From: Novisyntrophococcus fermenticellae
GTDB taxonomy: Bacteria; Bacillota; Clostridia; Lachnospirales; Lachnospiraceae
Length of the DNA stretch: 64,000 nucleotides
Assembly (NCBI RefSeq): GCF_018866245.1
Contig: NZ_CP076458.1
Location: forward strand, 3,356,322-3,420,321
Reading direction: 5' to 3'
In this document: piece after piece, positions 8,789-17,567 of the stretch
Position numbering within the stretch: the stretch's first letter is position 1
Layout: each line of letters starts with the position of its first letter
Notes under the pieces: model-generated
Database searches by the model: none
Told to the model about the DNA's origin: nothing
The model's input: the letters and a program-made list of their open reading frames with translations, nothing else
Position numbers and translations under genes: made by a program

Positions 8789-9456
8789 AAATGCTGAATA
8801 AATTTTTCGGAAGGATGATGGATTGCCTGGAATCCGGGCCTCTGCTTGTCTGGTACTTGGATGGACTCGGATATCGGATGTACGAGCAGGCCCGGAAGTT
8901 GGGATATACACCACAGATAGATGCCCGCTTTCAGATATTTCCTGTAGGCAGTGTTTATCCGCCGCTCACAAACCCTGCACTGGCAACGATGCTGACCGGG
9001 TTGCTTCCCGAAGTACACGGTGTCTATGACCGCAGTGTAAGGAGGCTTGACAAACCCACAATTTTTGAACAGGTAACATCATCTTTTGCATGGCTGGAGG
9101 GTGACAGTGTGATTATAAAAACCAAATCCCGTCCAAAACTACATACAGACCGGGATGGACAGGGGTGCGATAAATGGATCTGTCAATCGGCACAGCAGGA
9201 ACTTGATCAGGGAACCAGGTTTATCTTTGCACATCTTCATCAGATTGATGACTGTGGACATGCCTATGGTCCCTACGCCGGGCAGACCTTACTGCAGATA
9301 GCAAAAACAGACCGGATGATTTCCGGAATCAGTGCTGCATTTCCGGGAAAGGTATTGCTTATCAGTGATCACGGGCTGCATCCTCAAGAGGGTAAAGGTA
9401 GCCATGGAACGGACTGTGAAGAGGATATGCTTGCAATATGGGGAGAATATCGGTGA
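8785..9456 (+). CDS. Alkaline phosphatase superfamily protein of unknown substrate
   Basis: A 223-residue protein with a compact alkaline-phosphatase/nucleotide-pyrophosphatase superfamily pattern. A first metal aspartate lies in VWYLDGLGYR (near 23-32), and a Thr nucleophile candidate in NPALATMLTGLLPEVHGV. Later metal ligands lie in HQIDDCGHAYGP, ISDHGLHP and GSHGTD. The whole set of ligand positions appears present, so it may be an active phosphodiesterase or pyrophosphatase. It overlaps mobA by 4 bases and the next gene by 4, so it is translationally coupled inside the molybdenum-cofactor operon. A role in cofactor turnover or nucleotide trimming is inference from context only. Confidence 0.72.
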   Translation: MKMLNKFFGRMMDCLESGPLLVWYLDGLGYRMYEQARKLGYTPQIDARFQIFPVGSVYPPLTNPALATMLTGLLPEVHGVYDRSVRRLDKPTIFEQVTSSFAWLEGDSVIIKTKSRPKLHTDRDGQGCDKWICQSAQQELDQGTRFIFAHLHQIDDCGHAYGPYAGQTLLQIAKTDRMISGISAAFPGKVLLISDHGLHPQEGKGSHGTDCEEDMLAIWGEYR

Positions 9457-9809
9457 ATATTTCAAATACATGGCCACGCATTACGATTGTGGCAAAGAGA
9501 ATAAAGCACGGGCAGCTGTTGGCAGAAGAATACTCCGGTTATGAAGTCCGCCATCTGAAAGATAATTGGAATGGTATACTTCAGGTTGAATTCGAATCAT
9601 ATGACGGTTTCATAGCTGCAATTCCGGTCAGAGAAATTCTGAATGCTTCTCCGGGGAACCAGATTATTCTGGCAGATACCAGGAACGGAATCCCTCTCTG
9701 CTCAAAAACACAGTCAAAGCAGTATCGCCTGATCGCAGAGCGTGACCCGGCCGGAAGACGCTGGTGTAAAAATATCATTGGAATAGAATTTGTGGAGGTT
9801 GAAAGTTGA
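9453..9809 (+). CDS. Small protein resembling the sulfite-oxidase-type molybdopterin-binding domain
   Basis: A 118-residue protein. Its C-terminal two-thirds read like the end of the oxidoreductase molybdopterin-binding (sulfite oxidase) fold: a strand with FESYDGFIAAIPVREIL, then ILADTRNGIPL, a YRLIAERDPAGRRWCKN segment and a closing IIGIEFVEV. The usual N-terminal half with the Mo-ligating cysteine is not visible. It could be a minimal cofactor-binding or chaperone domain, or a fold relic. The GTG start at 9453 is preferred because GGGGAG lies 7 bases before it and the GTGA overlap couples it to the preceding stop. An ATG 15 bases upstream lacks a site. It sits between the phosphatase-like gene and the MobB fusion. 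Confidence 0.6.
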   Translation: MNISNTWPRITIVAKRIKHGQLLAEEYSGYEVRHLKDNWNGILQVEFESYDGFIAAIPVREILNASPGNQIILADTRNGIPLCSKTQSKQYRLIAERDPAGRRWCKNIIGIEFVEVES

Positions 9810-10924
9810 AAGTCTGTAGTGTGGTGGGTATCCGTAAATCCGGTAAAACAACCGTTGTTACGGAACTTATAAAAGAGTTGAAAAAACGAGGATATCGGGT
9901 GGGTACCGTAAAGACCGTATTCTGTCCTGATTTTACATTGGATCAGGAAGGAAGTAATACTGACCGCCATAAAAAGGCCGGAGCTGATATAATTGGCATC
10001 AAGGGAAAGCATGAGATGAATCTGATCTATCCCTATGGAATGGATGATAATACCTTTTTCCCCCTATTCGATGTGGATATTCTCCTGGCCGAAGGCGATT
10101 ACGAAGCCGGTGTTCCCAGGATTGTCTGTGCACATCACAGGGAAGATGCCGAGCCACGCATCAATGCATACACCTTTGCAATCAGCGGGCGTATTGGAGA
10201 AAGCAAAGAAACTTTTGGAGATCTCCCGGTACGAAATATACGAAGTGACCCAGCCGCCGTAGCTGATTTACTTGAATCCCTGCCGGATACCCAATTTCCG
10301 ATTCCGGTTTTAAAAACCCCGGGCGAGGTCTCTGCCTTTTGTCAGTGCGGCTGCCATAAAGCAGAAAAGAAATGCCAGATGAAAAAAAATGCTCCAAGGC
10401 ATATATTTCTAACCGGAGAAAAACAAGTTGGAAAATCCACAATTTTAAACCGTGTAATCTCTGAACTGGAATTAAAGCCAACTGGTTATCAGACCCTGCC
10501 TCTTTTGATTCACGGTCAGCGGAAAGGATTTTATCTTCATGGACTTTGCGAATTGCCCACTTATGAAAACGACAATCCGATTTGCATCCGTATGGAGGAG
10601 AAAAAGAGTCTTCCGCTGACCGAAACATTCGAAACACTTGGGGTTCGGATTCTTACAGAATCTTTGAAGACCGATGATTGGATGCTGATGGATGAAATCG
10701 GAAAATTCGAGCAGGAGGCTGCAGGATTCCAACGTATGATTTTCCGGTGTCTTGATAAAAAGCCGGCAGTACTTGGTGTCCTGCAGAAAGTTGAAAGTCC
10801 TGTTATAGAGGAAGTCAAAGCCCGGGGTGATGTTATGGTTTTCGAAGTGACGAAAGAGAACCGGGAAGAAATCTACCAGAAAGTTCTGGAAGTCTGCAAA
10901 GAAAAATTACACGGTCTTTCCTGA
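9806..10924 (+). CDS. MobB-NTPase fusion (molybdopterin-guanine dinucleotide adaptor plus THEP1-like NTPase)
   Basis: A 372-residue two-domain protein. Residues 1-~165 are MobB: P-loop GIRKSGKTT near 8-16 and TVKTVFCPDF. A linker with a cysteine cluster (CQCGCH and KKCQ, near 178-190) follows. Residues ~195-372 carry a second P-loop (LTGEKQVGKST) and a Walker B (MLMDEIGKFE), typical of the THEP1/nucleoside-triphosphatase family. MobB supports GTP-dependent cofactor maturation. The second domain's role is unknown. Translation probably begins at a TTG (9806) with GGAGG 7 bases upstream, since no ATG is better placed. It ends the operon and converges with the lactonase gene with only two bases between the stops. 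Confidence 0.82.
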   Translation: MKVCSVVGIRKSGKTTVVTELIKELKKRGYRVGTVKTVFCPDFTLDQEGSNTDRHKKAGADIIGIKGKHEMNLIYPYGMDDNTFFPLFDVDILLAEGDYEAGVPRIVCAHHREDAEPRINAYTFAISGRIGESKETFGDLPVRNIRSDPAAVADLLESLPDTQFPIPVLKTPGEVSAFCQCGCHKAEKKCQMKKNAPRHIFLTGEKQVGKSTILNRVISELELKPTGYQTLPLLIHGQRKGFYLHGLCELPTYENDNPICIRMEEKKSLPLTETFETLGVRILTESLKTDDWMLMDEIGKFEQEAAGFQRMIFRCLDKKPAVLGVLQKVESPVIEEVKARGDVMVFEVTKENREEIYQKVLEVCKEKLHGLS

Positions 10925-10926
10925 AG

Positions 10927-11946
10927 TTAACATCTGCAGATACAGGTAGGCCTCACAGTTTCTGCTTTTATATCCGTCAGTTCCAGCGCTTTTCTTTCTT
11001 CATCAATCCGAAGAACACTTAAGCAATCAGATTCCTGGTTGGCGGCAATAAGATACGCATCGAAAACCGCAAAGTCACGTGGAATTTTTCCACCTGTCGG
11101 GACTATATCCAAAAGGTCCAATTCTCCCGCATTTTTAATCTCATACATGGCTATACTGTCATGTCCACGATTGCTTGCAAATAAAAGCTTTCCGGATCTG
11201 TGTATCGCTGCGGCTGTATTCATTCCGGCAAAGCCGGCAGGAAGCGTGGAGATATTCTGTATGCATTCATATGTATTTCCCCGGTTCCAAAATACCGAGA
11301 TACTGTTGCCCATCTCACACAACACGTACAGCGCACTTTGCTCTCCTGAATAGAATTCCAGATGGCGCGGCCCGGCTCCGGGGGATACATGAATTCTGTT
11401 TCCGGTATCTTCTATCCGGTGGGTTTTCTTATTCAACCCATAGATAAACACCTGATCCAAACCAAGATCTGACGCATAAATCATTCCCTTATGTTCCACA
11501 CAGGAATGTACATGTGGCGCCTCCTGTCTTTCTAAATCAATCCCCTTTCCATAATGTTGAACCTGGTCCGCTTTGCCGGCAGGCAATCCATTCGGATCAA
11601 GCCGGTAAGCAACCAAAGAGCCGCTGCTGTAGTTTGACAGAAACAAACTATCCCCCTCCTCGCTCATGCTTAAGTGACAAGGGTCAGCACCATCCGAATC
11701 GCATATCTGAATTCTTTTAAACCCCTTATCCACAACCCGAAGTATCTGCATAGCACCTGCCGGTGTCTCTTCCTGTACCGCATATAGAATTGAATCCTTC
11801 CTGTTAAAGCATACCCATGAAGGATGATAAATCCCGCTGTATCCCGATACTTTTCTCAACTCACCTTTTTTAGAATCAAAGCAGAATTTACAGATACCCT
11901 CCTCACCCCGGTCACCATAGGATCCTGTAAAAAAATCGTATTTCAT
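10927..11946 (-). CDS. Lactonase family protein (6-phosphogluconolactonase-like beta-propeller)
   Basis: A 339-residue protein with repeated beta-propeller blades and family motifs: FFTGSYG at the N-terminus, LYAVQEE near 54, [23 protein letters not shown] (88-110, quoted only in part by family match), APHVHSC near 141 and GAGPRHLEF near 190. The family hydrolyses 6-phosphogluconolactone or related sugar lactones in the cytosol. It lies 18 bases after the lysine-transporter ATPase gene on the same strand, so it may be read through from the riboswitch-controlled operon, although a link to lysine is not obvious. A GGGG-rich site precedes the ATG. Confidence 0.85.
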   Translation of the reverse strand: MKYDFFTGSYGDRGEEGICKFCFDSKKGELRKVSGYSGIYHPSWVCFNRKDSILYAVQEETPAGAMQILRVVDKGFKRIQICDSDGADPCHLSMSEEGDSLFLSNYSSGSLVAYRLDPNGLPAGKADQVQHYGKGIDLERQEAPHVHSCVEHKGMIYASDLGLDQVFIYGLNKKTHRIEDTGNRIHVSPGAGPRHLEFYSGEQSALYVLCEMGNSISVFWNRGNTYECIQNISTLPAGFAGMNTAAAIHRSGKLLFASNRGHDSIAMYEIKNAGELDLLDIVPTGGKIPRDFAVFDAYLIAANQESDCLSVLRIDEERKALELTDIKAETVRPTCICRC

Positions 11947-11964
11947 AACACGCTTCCCCTTTCA

Positions 11965-12696
11965 TTATAGGATTCTGCCAAGGAATGTCTTCGTCCGTTC
12001 TTCTTTCGGATTCACAAAAATGTCCTCCGCTGTGCCTTCCTCTGCGATTACACCCTTGTCCATGAATATTACCCGGTCGGAAACATCTCTGGCAAATGCC
12101 ATTTCATGGGTGACTACAATCATCGTAAGACCAGTATGTGCCAAGTTCTTCATGGTTTTCAATACTTCCCCTACCATCTCCGGATCAAGCGCTGATGTAG
12201 GTTCGTCAAACAGCATCACATCCGGATTCATGGACAATGCTCGTCCGATTGCCACACGCTGCTTCTGTCCCCCGGAAAGCTGGGAAGGCTTTGCATCGAT
12301 AAACCTTTCCATACCGACCTTTTTTAAATTTGCAAGCGCCGTCTGTCTGGCCTCTTCCCGTGATTTTTTTAGAACAGTAACCTGACCGGTCATACAGTTT
12401 TCCAGCGCATTCATATTGTTAAACAGGTTGAACTGCTGAAACACCATACCCAGATGCGTCCGGTATTCGGGCAGATTATAGTCAGGCTCCAATACGTTCT
12501 CGCCTTTATAATATATCCTTCCGTCATCCGGTTTTTCCAGAAGATTGATGCATCGAAGCAACGTTGATTTCCCTGAGCCCGATGAACCGATAATAGATAC
12601 CACCTCACCTTTACGAACGGTAAGATCAATATCTCTCAATACATCATTCTGGCCAAAGCTCTTTTTCAAATGTTCTATCCTGATGATTTCTGACAT
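11965..12696 (-). CDS. Amino-acid ABC transporter ATP-binding protein (lysine, by context)
   Basis: A 243-residue GlnQ/HisP-type ATPase: Walker [11 protein letters not shown]-loop FQQFNLF, signature LSGGQKQR, Walker [13 protein letters not shown] and switch His in VTHEMAF. The start is the ATG at 12696 with AGGAGG 8 bases upstream. A TTG 6 bases earlier is too close to the site. It lies 12 bases after the fused permease gene and energises it. A lysine riboswitch at the head of the operon makes lysine, or a lysine-like cationic amino acid, the likely substrate. Confidence 0.93.
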   Translation of the reverse strand: MSEIIRIEHLKKSFGQNDVLRDIDLTVRKGEVVSIIGSSGSGKSTLLRCINLLEKPDDGRIYYKGENVLEPDYNLPEYRTHLGMVFQQFNLFNNMNALENCMTGQVTVLKKSREEARQTALANLKKVGMERFIDAKPSQLSGGQKQRVAIGRALSMNPDVMLFDEPTSALDPEMVGEVLKTMKNLAHTGLTMIVVTHEMAFARDVSDRVIFMDKGVIAEEGTAEDIFVNPKEERTKTFLGRIL

Positions 12697-12708
12697 TTCC
12701 AATTCCTC

Positions 12709-14271
12709 CTACTCTTCTTCTGCCGTAAGCGGTACATAGTCTTTCGGCCCATCCATCTTCTTCTCCACCAGACGCAGAATTCTTGTCACGCTAAAGGTCA
12801 GGATAAAGTAAATAACGCAGATGATAAAATAAGTCTGGAAAAACATATAGTTTGCGCCGGCTGCTGATTTCCCCTGAAAGAACAGCTCCGTTACAGAGAT
12901 GATGCTTAAGACAGAAGTATCTTTAATGTTAATGACAAATTCGTTTCCTGTTGCAGGAAGAATATTCCGCAGCACCTGCGGAATTACGACCTTACGCATC
13001 GTCTGTGTGTGCGTCATACCAATGGCCTGGGCCGCTTCAAACTGACCTTTGTCAACTGCGAAAATCCCACCGCGGACAATCTCTGCCATATAAGCACCCG
13101 TATTAATTGAAACAATGAAAAGCGCAACTGCTGTACGATTTAAATCAAAACCAAACAGCAATGCGGTTCCATAGTAGAACATGGCAGACTGGACAATCAT
13201 CGGGGTTCCTCTAAACACCTCTACATAGACATTCAAAAGCCAGTCAAATAATTTTTGAAAAATCCTCTTCCATCTTTTCTCTGCTACTGGCATCGTACGG
13301 TATACCCCGACCAAAAGACCGATTACACCGCCCAGAGCAGTGCCGGCCAGAGCCAGAAACATCGTCATTCCTGTGCCGCGCAGGAACATCCTTCCATTCT
13401 GCTTTAAAATTCTAACCATTGGACGATCGGACTCCCCTTTAGCAGATGGTTGATTTTGAATCGCTTCATCCATAATCTCTACTCGTTCGTCCTTTGAAAT
13501 TCCCGCCAGAATTTCATTGATTGTACGGATGTCCGGATCTCCTTTACGCATACCGATGGAAACTGCCGTATCCGTAAGGCTTGTCTGAAACCCATTTTCT
13601 TTTGAAAACTCTATCATCTTTAATTTGGGATTTACAGTCTCTGCCGTAACACCCTCCGGTTTTTCACTGACATAGGCATCAATCGTCCCTGACTCCAATG
13701 CTACCCGCATTGCAGGAAAATTATCCATCGCTTCCTGCTTCTTTACATCCGGAATCTGATCAATCACTGAATAGTGAAAGGTATTGAGCTGTGCCGTAAC
13801 CTTTGCGTCTGCAAAATCAGCCAGGCTTTTTGCATCTGCATACCCGCTGTCTGACCGGATAACCATGACCAGATTGGATTCATAATACACATCTGTAAAG
13901 TCAATTTGCTTTTTTCTTTCCTCCGTCGGTGACATACCTGCGATAATCGCATCGATCTTACCGGACTGCAGCGCCGGCGGCAGGCCGTCCCACTCCGTCT
14001 TTACGATAACCAGTTTGCGTCCCAGCTTTCCGGCAATGAGCTTTGCGATTTCAACATCATAGCCGCCTGCATATGATTTATCTCCCTGAATGGGTACCGC
14101 CCCATTCTCATCCGTATTCTGCGTCCAGTTAAACGGTGCATATCCCGCTTCCATGCCTACACGAAACTCTTTTTGCTCTGTTTCCTCCGCCTGCACACTT
14201 GCCGTCAAGCCCAGCATACCTGCCAGGATTAACATAAGTACCAATGGCAGAACCAATATTTTCTTCCTCAT
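12709..14271 (-). CDS. Fused substrate-binding protein/permease of an amino-acid ABC transporter (lysine, by riboswitch)
   Basis: A 520-residue fusion. A signal/anchor segment (MRKKILVLPLVLMLI onward) is followed by a family 3 solute-binding domain (RVGMEAGYAPFNW, GGYDVEIAKLIA, DAIIAGMSPTEER). After ~300 residues comes a His/Glu-type permease domain with several membrane segments and the coupling motif EAAQAIGMTHTQTMRKVVIPQ. The binding domain is therefore tethered at the outer face. The ATG at 14271 with a GGAG site is chosen. The frame stays open upstream only because it runs through the riboswitch expression platform and two 42-bp repeats. The lysine aptamer upstream gives the substrate prediction. 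Confidence 0.9.
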   Translation of the reverse strand: MRKKILVLPLVLMLILAGMLGLTASVQAEETEQKEFRVGMEAGYAPFNWTQNTDENGAVPIQGDKSYAGGYDVEIAKLIAGKLGRKLVIVKTEWDGLPPALQSGKIDAIIAGMSPTEERKKQIDFTDVYYESNLVMVIRSDSGYADAKSLADFADAKVTAQLNTFHYSVIDQIPDVKKQEAMDNFPAMRVALESGTIDAYVSEKPEGVTAETVNPKLKMIEFSKENGFQTSLTDTAVSIGMRKGDPDIRTINEILAGISKDERVEIMDEAIQNQPSAKGESDRPMVRILKQNGRMFLRGTGMTMFLALAGTALGGVIGLLVGVYRTMPVAEKRWKRIFQKLFDWLLNVYVEVFRGTPMIVQSAMFYYGTALLFGFDLNRTAVALFIVSINTGAYMAEIVRGGIFAVDKGQFEAAQAIGMTHTQTMRKVVIPQVLRNILPATGNEFVINIKDTSVLSIISVTELFFQGKSAAGANYMFFQTYFIICVIYFILTFSVTRILRLVEKKMDGPKDYVPLTAEEE

Positions 14272-14297
14272 TCTCTTCTCCTTATCTTTTGGGCTAG

Positions 14298-14383
14298 TAC
14301 AGAAAACCTGCCACCGGCAGCTTTCCTTGCATACTTTGGCATACAGAAAACCTGCCACCGGCAGCTTTCCTTGCATACTTTGG
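14298..14383. repeat. Two tandem 42-bp repeats, each with an internal hairpin
   Basis: Two copies (14298-14339 and 14342-14383) that look identical. Each carries CTGCC-ACC-GGCAG as an inverted repeat flanked by A/T runs. On the minus strand each copy could form a short terminator-like hairpin followed by GTTTTC. They lie between the riboswitch terminator and the transporter start codon. Confidence 0.85.
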
Positions 14384-14385
14384 TA

Positions 14386-14417
14386 TAAAAAAGCGCTCTT
14401 TGGAAAACCAAAAGCGC
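14386..14417 (-). terminator. Intrinsic terminator of the lysine riboswitch
   Basis: Read on the minus strand: GCGCTTTTGG, a TTTTCC loop region, then CCAAAGAGCGC and a run of Ts. It follows the aptamer by about 70 bases and would stop transcription when lysine is bound. Confidence 0.8.
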
Positions 14418-14484
14418 ATACTTCATCTTCACCTATCTGTAAAACATAGCGCAACTTAGTTTTTCCACGATGGCCGCGTAAACT

Positions 14485-14623
14485 AAGACAGTCCATAAGC
14501 TGTTAGCTTATGTCCCAACCGGATGACAAAAGAGATATCCTCCGATTTCGGCGATGTTTCCTAGTTCTGCTTCTACATGTCTCTTCACTCCACAGAGTTA
14601 ATAAACCTCGCAACCTCTACCTC
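14485..14623 (-). ncRNA. Lysine riboswitch aptamer (L-box)
   Basis: The minus-strand RNA has the landmarks of the lysine aptamer: AGAGGTTGCGAGG at the 5' side, ATCGCCGAAATCGG in the middle, a GGTTGGGACATAAGC / GCTTATGG arm, and GACTGTC at the 3' side. A closing P1 helix can form between GAGGTAG (14617-14623) and CTGTCTT (14485-14491). It lies between a strong promoter and an intrinsic terminator, the usual OFF-switch arrangement, upstream of an amino-acid ABC transporter. Confidence 0.9.
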
Positions 14624-14658
14624 ACACACTGAGGTGTCTCATATATTCATTTTTTTAA

Positions 14659-14687
14659 ATCTTATGATTTTATTTCCCCTTTGTCAA
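14659..14687 (-). promoter_or_regulatory. Promoter of the lysine transporter operon
   Basis: On the minus strand: TTGACA (14682-14687), 17-nt spacer, TAAGAT (14659-14664). Transcription would start about 30 bases before the aptamer. Confidence 0.8.
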
Positions 14688-14799
14688 GAGGTATTTTTAA
14701 AGTTGCATGGCTAAAGTCCGCCAGAAATGTTATACTCATACTATGATACAACAAAATACACAGGTATCAGCCATGCAAAAATCAAAGGAGGATCTGAAC

Positions 14800-16464
14800 A
14801 TGAAGTTTTCCGATATGCCCTATCAAAGGGTTGATTTTGAAAAATTAAAAAAGGACTTTTCCGGGCTTTACGACTCTTTTTCCAAAGCATCATCCGGAGA
14901 AGCACAGTTTGAAGTTCACAAAAAATATTACAAGCTGACCGAGCATGCCATGACAGAAATTACTCTTGCGGAAATCCGGCATGACATCGATATGACGGAT
15001 GAATTTTACAGTGCCGAACAGGATTATTATGATGCAAATATGCCGGTATTCAAAAATCTTATCGTCCGTTATCAAAAAATGCTCTATGAATCACAATACC
15101 GTCCTTATCTGGAGAAGAAGATCGGACCGGTTGCCTTTAAAAACATTGAGCTGGCCATAAAGTCAATTGATGAAAAGATATTGCCTCTTATGCAGGAAGA
15201 AAATGCACTTCAAACCAGATACAATAAACTTCTCGCTTCCGCCAAAATCGACTGGAATGGAGAAACACTGAATCTTTCTTTAATGACTCCCCACCTCCGG
15301 AGTAATAATCGAAATATTCGTATACAGGCATGGCAGAAGTATTCCGATTTCTTTGTTCAAAATCAGGAGGAATTTGATGATATCTATGACCGCCTGGTGA
15401 AAAATCGTACAGCACAGGCGCAAAAGCTGGACTATGAAAATTACCTTACTCTCGGATATTTCCGAATGAATCGGAACTGCTATGGGCGCGGGGATATTCA
15501 GGAATTTCGTAAGCAGGTAAAACAAGAGCTGGTTCCGTTTGCAGAAAAACTACAGGAAAGACGCAGGCAACGCCTTGGTTTAGATTCCCTGCGTTATTTT
15601 GATGAAAATATATATTCCAAAACCGGAAATGCAGCACCGGTCAAAACGCCGGAAGAGATTCTTGCTGCCGGGCAAAAGATGTACAACGAACTCTCTCCGG
15701 AAACAGGCGCCTTCATGAACTTTATGTGTGAGAACGGGCTTTTTGATGTTCTGGGAAGAAAGACAAAGAAAACCGGTGGCTACATGACTTATCTTCCGGA
15801 TTACAAGTCTCCGTTCATCTTTGCAAATTTCAATGGAACCAGCGGAGATGCCGATGTTATCACTCACGAATGCGGTCACGCATTCCAGGGCTGGCTGGTT
15901 GCAGGTGACCCTGTTCGCGAACATGCAGATATCACCATGGAGACCGCCGAGACTCATTCCATGTCCATGGAATTTTTCACCGAACCCTGGATGAACCTCA
16001 TCTTTGGTGATCGCGCAAAAAATTATGTCGACATGCATTTTGAGGATTCCATCCTCTTTATTCCTTATGGCACGATGGTAGATGAATTTCAGGATATCTG
16101 TTATGACAACCCCGGCTTAACTCCAAAACAGCGAAATGCTGCATGGCGGGACCTGGAAAGACAGTACAAACCACACTTGAATTATGAAGGAAACCCTTAT
16201 TATGAAAACGGCGGTTTCTGGCAGAACAAACACCATATCTATGACAGCCCGCTTTACTATATCGACTACTGCATTGCCGGTGTAAATGCCTTGCAGTACA
16301 AGGCTTGGATGGATCAGGACTATAAGGCAGCCTGGGCAAGTTACCTGAAGCTCTGCCGTCTGTCCGCTTCCGACTTCTTTACAAATCTTGTGGGAGAAGC
16401 CGGACTTATCAGTCCGTTTGAAGACGGATGCCTGAAATATGTTGTGAAGAAACTGGATGTCTGA
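14800..16464 (+). CDS. M3 family oligoendopeptidase (PepF-like)
   Basis: A 554-residue cytosolic zinc metallopeptidase that would trim short peptides. The HExxH motif is in VITHECGHAFQGW near residue 363, and the third ligand region follows in ETAETHSMSMEFF. The overall length matches the M3 oligoendopeptidase group. The ATG at 14800 is chosen because AAAGGAGG lies 8 bases upstream and the family alignment begins at MKFSDMPY. An upstream in-frame ATG has no site. The gene is divergent from the lysine transporter operon and stands alone. Confidence 0.92.
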   Translation: MKFSDMPYQRVDFEKLKKDFSGLYDSFSKASSGEAQFEVHKKYYKLTEHAMTEITLAEIRHDIDMTDEFYSAEQDYYDANMPVFKNLIVRYQKMLYESQYRPYLEKKIGPVAFKNIELAIKSIDEKILPLMQEENALQTRYNKLLASAKIDWNGETLNLSLMTPHLRSNNRNIRIQAWQKYSDFFVQNQEEFDDIYDRLVKNRTAQAQKLDYENYLTLGYFRMNRNCYGRGDIQEFRKQVKQELVPFAEKLQERRRQRLGLDSLRYFDENIYSKTGNAAPVKTPEEILAAGQKMYNELSPETGAFMNFMCENGLFDVLGRKTKKTGGYMTYLPDYKSPFIFANFNGTSGDADVITHECGHAFQGWLVAGDPVREHADITMETAETHSMSMEFFTEPWMNLIFGDRAKNYVDMHFEDSILFIPYGTMVDEFQDICYDNPGLTPKQRNAAWRDLERQYKPHLNYEGNPYYENGGFWQNKHHIYDSPLYYIDYCIAGVNALQYKAWMDQDYKAAWASYLKLCRLSASDFFTNLVGEAGLISPFEDGCLKYVVKKLDV

Positions 16465-16471
16465 AAAAACA

Positions 16472-16577
16472 AACAGATGTGCCTTGTGCCGGCTGCAAAA
16501 ACCGGTTGTGGACACATCTGTTCCTATGTGTAGAAGCCCCAGCGTCCCAATAAAATTCCAGAACGATGGGGCTTCTT
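16472..16577 (+). terminator. Two consecutive hairpins after the oligoendopeptidase gene
   Basis: AACAGATGTG pairs with CACATCTGTT (16472-16522), with an inner CCGG stem. AGAAGCCCCA pairs with TGGGGCTTCT (16532-16577) and is followed by a T-rich stretch. The pair separates the convergent peptidase and metQ genes. Confidence 0.65.
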
Positions 16578-16609
16578 ATATTTTCTTTATCAAATCACGG
16601 TTTTAGCTC

Positions 16610-17503
16610 TTAGAAGGAGGGAACTACAGCTCCCTCATACTTATCTTCCATGAACTTCTTCACGGTATCACTGGTCAGAGCTTCAACGAGCGCTTTTGTC
16701 TTCTCGCTGTTCTCTTCTCCCGAGCGTACTGCTACGATATTCGCATATGTCGTCGCTGCAATAGAGTCTGCGTCTTCTGTAGCCAGAGCGTCGGATACCT
16801 TAAATCCAGCCTCAATCGCATAGTTTCCATTAATGACCGCTACATCCACATCTGGCAGTGATCGGGGAAGCTGCGCAGCCTCAACTTCGATAATTTCAAA
16901 GTTCTTGTCGTTCTTTACAATGTCATTCTTCGTTGCATCCATCTCTACACCATCCTTCAGACCGATCAGTCCTTTGTCCGCCAGTAAGAGAAGGGCTCTT
17001 GCTTCATTGGAAACATCGTTTGGAACTGCAATTTTGGCTCCATCCTTAAGCTCTTCCAGAGAAGAGGTCTTTCCTGCATAGATGCCAAATGGCTCATAGT
17101 GAATGGCAGCCGCACTTACCAGACTGGTTTTATTTTCCTCGTTAAATTGATCCAAATATGGTTTGTGCTGGAAGTAATTTGCATCCAGGTCTCCGGAATC
17201 AAGCGCAAGATTCGGCTGTACATAGTCCGTATACTCTTTCACTATCAGATTATATCCTTTTTCCTTTAACAAATCCTTTACGGCTTCCAGAACCTCCGCA
17301 TGAGGTGAGGGAGTAGCTCCCACAATAATATCCTCCAAATCTGCGGAATCTTCCCCGGATTTAGATTGTTCAGCCGTAGAATCCGCTTTTGATTCTGCTG
17401 CAGGTTCCGATCCGTTTATGGTGGAATCTGCCTTGGATCCGCATGCTGTCAGCGCACCTGCTGCTAAAACTGCTGCTGTGAGTAAATACAGAGATTTCTT
17501 CAT
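16610..17503 (-). CDS. metQ: Methionine ABC transporter substrate-binding lipoprotein MetQ
   Basis: A 297-residue NlpA/MetQ-type lipoprotein. The signal peptide ends in a lipobox (ALTACGS, Cys near 21). The mature domain opens after a Ser/Asp/Glu-rich linker with IIVGATPSPHAEVLEAVKD, and further on has the LDANYFQHKPYLD, IAVPNDVSNEARALLLL and INGNYAIEAG segments diagnostic of the family. It would bind D/L-methionine outside the membrane and deliver it to MetI/MetN. The ATG at 17503 has a GAGGAGG site. metI lies 1.8 kb upstream on the same strand, separated by an IS110-family element, so metQ probably needs its own or a read-through promoter. Confidence 0.92.
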   Translation of the reverse strand: MKKSLYLLTAAVLAAGALTACGSKADSTINGSEPAAESKADSTAEQSKSGEDSADLEDIIVGATPSPHAEVLEAVKDLLKEKGYNLIVKEYTDYVQPNLALDSGDLDANYFQHKPYLDQFNEENKTSLVSAAAIHYEPFGIYAGKTSSLEELKDGAKIAVPNDVSNEARALLLLADKGLIGLKDGVEMDATKNDIVKNDKNFEIIEVEAAQLPRSLPDVDVAVINGNYAIEAGFKVSDALATEDADSIAATTYANIVAVRSGEENSEKTKALVEALTSDTVKKFMEDKYEGAVVPSF

Positions 17504-17567
17504 AATTTTTCCTCCTCGTATAATATATTTTAGATACTTAATAGTACCTTGATAACTAAATAAATTT

